Part shown: one piece after another, positions 60,055 through 64,000 of the stretch
How positions within the stretch are numbered: the stretch's first letter is position 1
How the letters are laid out: the number at the start of each line of letters is the position of its first letter
Assembly (NCBI RefSeq): GCF_000237925.1
Contig: NC_031497.1
Location: 21,620,325-21,684,324 of the forward strand
Source: Schistosoma mansoni
Lineage: Eukaryota; Platyhelminthes; Trematoda; Strigeidida; Schistosomatidae
Direction of reading: 5' to 3'
Length of the DNA stretch: 64,000 nucleotides
The notes under the pieces: generated by a model
The model's database searches: none
Told to the model about the DNA's origin: nothing
Seen by the model: the letters and a program-made list of their open reading frames with translations, nothing else
Made by a program: the position numbers and the translations under genes

Positions 60055-61019
60055 ATTTATCAAGGTCATTTAAGATTCGTTCGAAGGTCGGCAGTATAGT
60101 TTAGTCCTACCAAAATTTCACATGAAAAATAACCTTGTAAAATTTCAGCACGTTTTCTATATTCAAAATAAGCAATTTGGTCGCGTCCTACAAGTTGACG
60201 AAGAGTACTAATAATTTATTATTTTGTTTCAAGAGCATTATTACAGGGACAATTGTCTTAGTTGATCATCCTAGCGACTATTTGGAACGTTTGAGGTCAG
60301 ACTTCGAGAAAAAATCAACCAGGAATTTACGTCCTATTAGAATACTTTTATACATGAACATTTGATTCGTATACTTTTTAAAAGCGAAATTCCTTACTTT
60401 GACCGTTGTCATTGGCCAAAAGTCAATCTGAAAACTTCAAGGCCATACCCAGTAACGCCAAGCTTTAAGTGTTTTGTAGTGAAAGTTTTTGTTCAATAGT
60501 ACACTGTGACATTTGCTGCATCATCCTGTGCTTAGCTCTATAGACAAACCTTCATTACTTACAGGTTCTTTAAACGGAAAGATAAGCATATTAACAAGTC
60601 ACAATATCTATAATGCCAATCGTAAGATTAAAGTAGGTCATTTTCAACAGCTTCATATTCAGCACTAAAATCGCATGTGCATATTAAATTATGGTCCAAC
60701 GGATAATGTTTGATAAGATTTCTTTATTTATACGAAATCTATATTGTTATTATTCAATAGACAAAAAGCTACTAGAGAGAATATATGAAACATAAGAAAG
60801 ATATAATCAGTCGGGTAAATAGAGCAATTATGAGTACCATCGATTTGAAATAAAGATGCTTCAACAGTGGTCAAAAAACTGGATAAGAAACTATCTTTGT
60901 TACTATAACAAAATATGTTAAAATAGATCCATTATTGTAAACATGGAAGTCAAATTTTAAAAGAACAAGAATGAAGCTACAAACGAGGCCATGGTAAATA
61001 GGGGACTTCCAGAATGTCC

Positions 61020-61245
61020 TGGTACGAGAAGTGTCCTACCTTCTCCTAGAGAGTGTTGTTTATGGAAGTGGGAGGATGAAAACCGAATATCCTGTACTTA
61101 AATTGGGTTGGTGTATATGGGGTTGAAAACCTTTTGCAAACTATTAGTGAATATAGGCTCCAAGATCCTGATCGAATAAGTGGTGTATGTATCTGACCGT
61201 CTATCATGAGATTGCATATCTTGACGTTGCTCCGTTGATAAGGAA
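61020..61245 (+). repeat. R repeat, old diverged copy
   Basis: Weaker match to the middle of R (GTTGTTTATGGAAGTGGGAG to GATTGCATATCTTGACG). Confidence 0.45.
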
Positions 61246-63404
61246 AAATTCTAGAGACTTTGTGCAACCAAAAATTACGAATGAACAAAACTTCCGCAAT
61301 ATACAAAAGTTTTACGAACATACATCTTGACATCAGTAAGCCGTTTCGATAGACGATGTAGTTTCTATTACTGCTGAGACCACATGGATTATCCTAGCTT
61401 CCGGACAGACCAATTCATTCATACTTTTTGAGTCAAATCTCAATTTGTCAGTCATTCGCTTATCAACTTTGACTGTTCTCACGTGAGAGTATATGTGCAT
61501 TTCACTCACTCTGCTTATCAAGTATCTTTAGCTTATTTTTATCAGGTTATAGATATTGAGTCACGCTTTATCAAATTGTGTTGGTATACTTGCTTTCTAA
61601 GCTTCACTACGCTTTGCTTTTCCGCTCCCCACTCTTACTGCCTGTCTGGATAAGCGAGTGCTTGAAGCAACTTCATTCAATTCTACTCGTATTTGGCTTT
61701 TCATTACCGCCATTGCACAAGCGAGGTTAGCCCATGTGCAATATAAGGAATTAAAAATGTAAGGCTGATATTCATGGCATTCATATACTCATTCAAATTG
61801 GAGTCAGACAGCAGGTCACTCAAACGTCAAAGTATGAACGTGAATATTCGGTATCTACCTAATATTAAAGGGTAATTGACGTCCCGGACTCGTATTCCTC
61901 CTTGTTAAACTACACTTAAAGATCACCCCAGATGCATTGAATAAGACGCTTGGTCGAATGATCTAAGTAACTGGCTGCACAGGCGATGAGGAATGAGAAT
62001 CTACATATTGAGTCGTTAAAACGTGACAATTTTTCTTTCACATGGAGACATATGAAGAGTGACTATAATGAGTAATATCAAGGCTTATTACTTGACTATC
62101 TTTTGAATTAGCCTCTCTAGACGACTTCTCGATGTACCACTAAAAACACCTTTAGACTAATGACGAACAATGATAGTTTCTCATAAATAGAATACATAGT
62201 CTGTGAAGGCTGTTTCTCCTCTATCATGTTATTGATAAATACCAACCGCTATGTTTTTCATGGGGGTATTTCATTTCATAAGTGATATGACAGACAAACC
62301 CAGAGACACCATCAACAAAGCGGATGGGTGTGATTTCGTCGTGTTATTATTGGAACCTGGGTGGTAAAAGTTTTTGTTATTCACGCAGAAAATACGAAGC
62401 TGTGGTTTGCAGTGGTACTGATCCTTACCACAATTCTCAAAGATGAACATGAGATAACTGGGAAAATGAACTTTCAGTATTTAGCACCAAGAGGAGTTTA
62501 ATAACGGTGAACGCCGGAAGGTTCGTACGAAACTCAACTAATTGAATGGTATGGCTCAAACTTACAGGCATGATCATTCTGTGTAACAGACCTTTTATTC
62601 ATATTAAATATATTGTGTGTTCTCCATCATATATTGGTGATGACTGTTATGGAACGAGTCAGTGTAGACAGTGATGTGTCTTCCACGTAAGATCTTATAG
62701 ATCAGGTAGGCACACTATTATTATTCACAAAAATCTTTTGGTTAAATAAGTGTTGTGAAAAAACCATTTCGGGTTTCTTCAAAGATACAATAATATGCAA
62801 GTTGCAATAATGTTGGTATTATATTTGCCATGTTTAAAAAAGAGAAAAGAAAGAAGAAAAAAGAAAATATTGATAGAAGAATAGTATTAGTATTAAAGCT
62901 TCTGTGTTATTGAGAAGAATATTGAACTGATCTTGAAAAAGGAAAGGAAGAAACTAAGGAAATAGAAATAAAGGAGACGCGAAATACGTAAATAGTTTAA
63001 TAAGTGTGTTTATAAACACAGAACAAGAATAAAAGACTATGTATATATCTCCAAATGAGTAATAAAAATAAAATAAAGCAAAATAAATTAATAAGTAAAT
63101 GACTTATTATTGCGTCAAGATATGACTTTAGAATAAGTGTTCATGCAGTCATAGTTTGGAGTGATGCTATGAAATTCTACACTAAGTGCAAAGGATAATC
63201 AATATGTGTGAGTCGCATATGCATAGTAAAGATAAAACGAGTATGAGAAGTTGGTTTGAGCGTAACACAAGTTACAAATTCACCCTGACCAGAAATTACT
63301 TGACATTGACATATTCAGACCTATTATGATTTTGGTTATACTAAGAAGGTTTTGCATCAATTCCTTTGTACTATTTAAACTTGTGTTAATTTAATTTCGG
63401 CTGT

Positions 63405-63480
63405 TTATTTACTCTGGAGAAGTAGCTTACATAGAGTCACGAAACGTCAGAAATACAATTTTCTACTTATTGGGATATAA
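63405..63480 (+). repeat. Possible Penelope-like element end with minimal hammerhead motif
   Basis: CTGGAGAAG, a short spacer, and GAGTCACGAAACGTCAG resemble the minimal one-base-pair stem III hammerhead of Penelope-like element repeats. A related, more decayed block lies at 30236-30285. No coding part seen; fossil. Confidence 0.3.
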
Positions 63481-64000
63481 CAAAAATATATTTATTATAG
63501 AAGAAGCTCTCTTACTTAAATGAAATGAATTCCTAGGTGTATCCTACAAGTGTCAATATCTCTCCTTTGACAGCGACGTGTCTATTTTAACGACATATTT
63601 AATGAAATCTCACATAATAATTAATAAGCGCACAATCATTCACTGACTCATATTTTACCACGTGTACATTTAAAGTGCTAGAAATAAACTAATTGCAAAC
63701 AACTCCTTCTCCAAAATATTTTTCACTGCTTGCTAGTTTTGCGAAGTTTAAAAAATTGATCCGTTATCTCTGACCGAAGACGTTTGAAATTAACTGTTCA
63801 TTTCAACCAAACAGACAACTGTTATTTTCAAACTTTGGACGAACTATACTATGTAACAGTAATTTGCAAAACGTTTTCTTGCGATATTCATAATCGAACT
63901 TCCATCCTAAAATCATTTCACAGGCAACAAGGGGCGTTAAATAACATATAGAGAAGGATGCCGAGTAACTTTGTGATGATCTAGTGCAAACAAATAAAAC

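Larger units (their letters stand above)
59168..60111. mobile_element. 944-bp inverted-repeat DNA transposon with 8-bp target duplication
   Basis: Perfect 23-bp terminal inverted repeats (59168-59190, 60089-60111) start GGTAGGACTAAACT. The 8-bp direct repeat AAAATTTC flanks both ends (59160-59167, 60112-60119). The inside has a purine-rich minisatellite-like tract and a 53-codon ATG frame, and no recognised transposase, so it is probably non-autonomous. GG-initial ends plus an A/T-rich 8-bp duplication fit Merlin; hAT is the alternative. Confidence 0.8.
60120..64000. other. Gene-poor right end
   Basis: Apart from the old R copy at 61020-61245 and the possible Penelope-like end at 63405-63480, I see no exon with splice support and no intact element. 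Strongly A-rich on the plus strand at 62820-63100. Confidence 0.5.

Noticed and set aside
1-64000. CRISPR array, bacterial operon or phage region
   Set aside because: No spaced direct repeats, no Shine-Dalgarno-led gene clusters; introns and eukaryotic repeats throughout.

Overview
The window looks like draft nuclear DNA of a blood fluke (Schistosoma). This is inferred from three things seen together: tRNA-derived SINEs of the Sm-alpha type carrying hammerhead ribozymes, RTE- and CR1-clade LINEs of the SR/Perere type, and host genes with micro-introns of 31-47 nt. The species cannot be told from the sequence. There is one 200-N assembly gap (8352-8551).

Three conserved host genes can be assembled. 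(1) A mitochondrial NOA1-type circularly permuted GTPase lies on the minus strand, 28531 to 11728, in nine exons; the splice phases all agree and give 712 residues. (2) The C-terminal half of MPP10, a U3 snoRNP / small-subunit processome protein, lies on the plus strand, about 47635 to 51735; its N-terminal exons were not found. (3) A TRBP/PRKRA/Loquacious-type double-stranded-RNA-binding protein lies on the minus strand, 54393 to 51975, in five exons and 352 residues. MPP10 and the dsRNA-binding gene converge with 239 bp between their stop codons. They are ordinary housekeeping and RNA-interference genes with no sign of an operon.

Most of the rest is transposable-element sequence. 1-11.6 kb: solo LTRs with later RTE and Sm-alpha insertions, hammerhead SINEs, an unclassified dispersed repeat (here called R) and RTE tails. 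11.7-28.5 kb: NOA1, its long introns filled with SINEs, a solo LTR inside an R repeat, and RTE tails. 28.5-47.6 kb: a LINE nest with two CR1-clade elements whose ORF1 has a PHD-type finger, and a 1437-bp inverted duplication (31903-33339 and 38348-44053) whose right arm alone holds an apparently intact 4.27-kb CR1 element. 47.6-54.4 kb: MPP10 and the dsRNA-binding gene. 55.4-58.7 kb: a nearly full-length but internally deleted RTE element. 59.2-60.1 kb: a 944-bp non-LTR DNA element with 23-bp inverted ends and an 8-bp target duplication. 60.1-64 kb: no gene recognised.

The points most worth checking are a -1 frameshift signal that would join ORF1 to an ATG-less ORF2 in the intact CR1 element, a second SINE family with its own hammerhead design, the inverted duplication, and the 944-bp inverted-repeat element.
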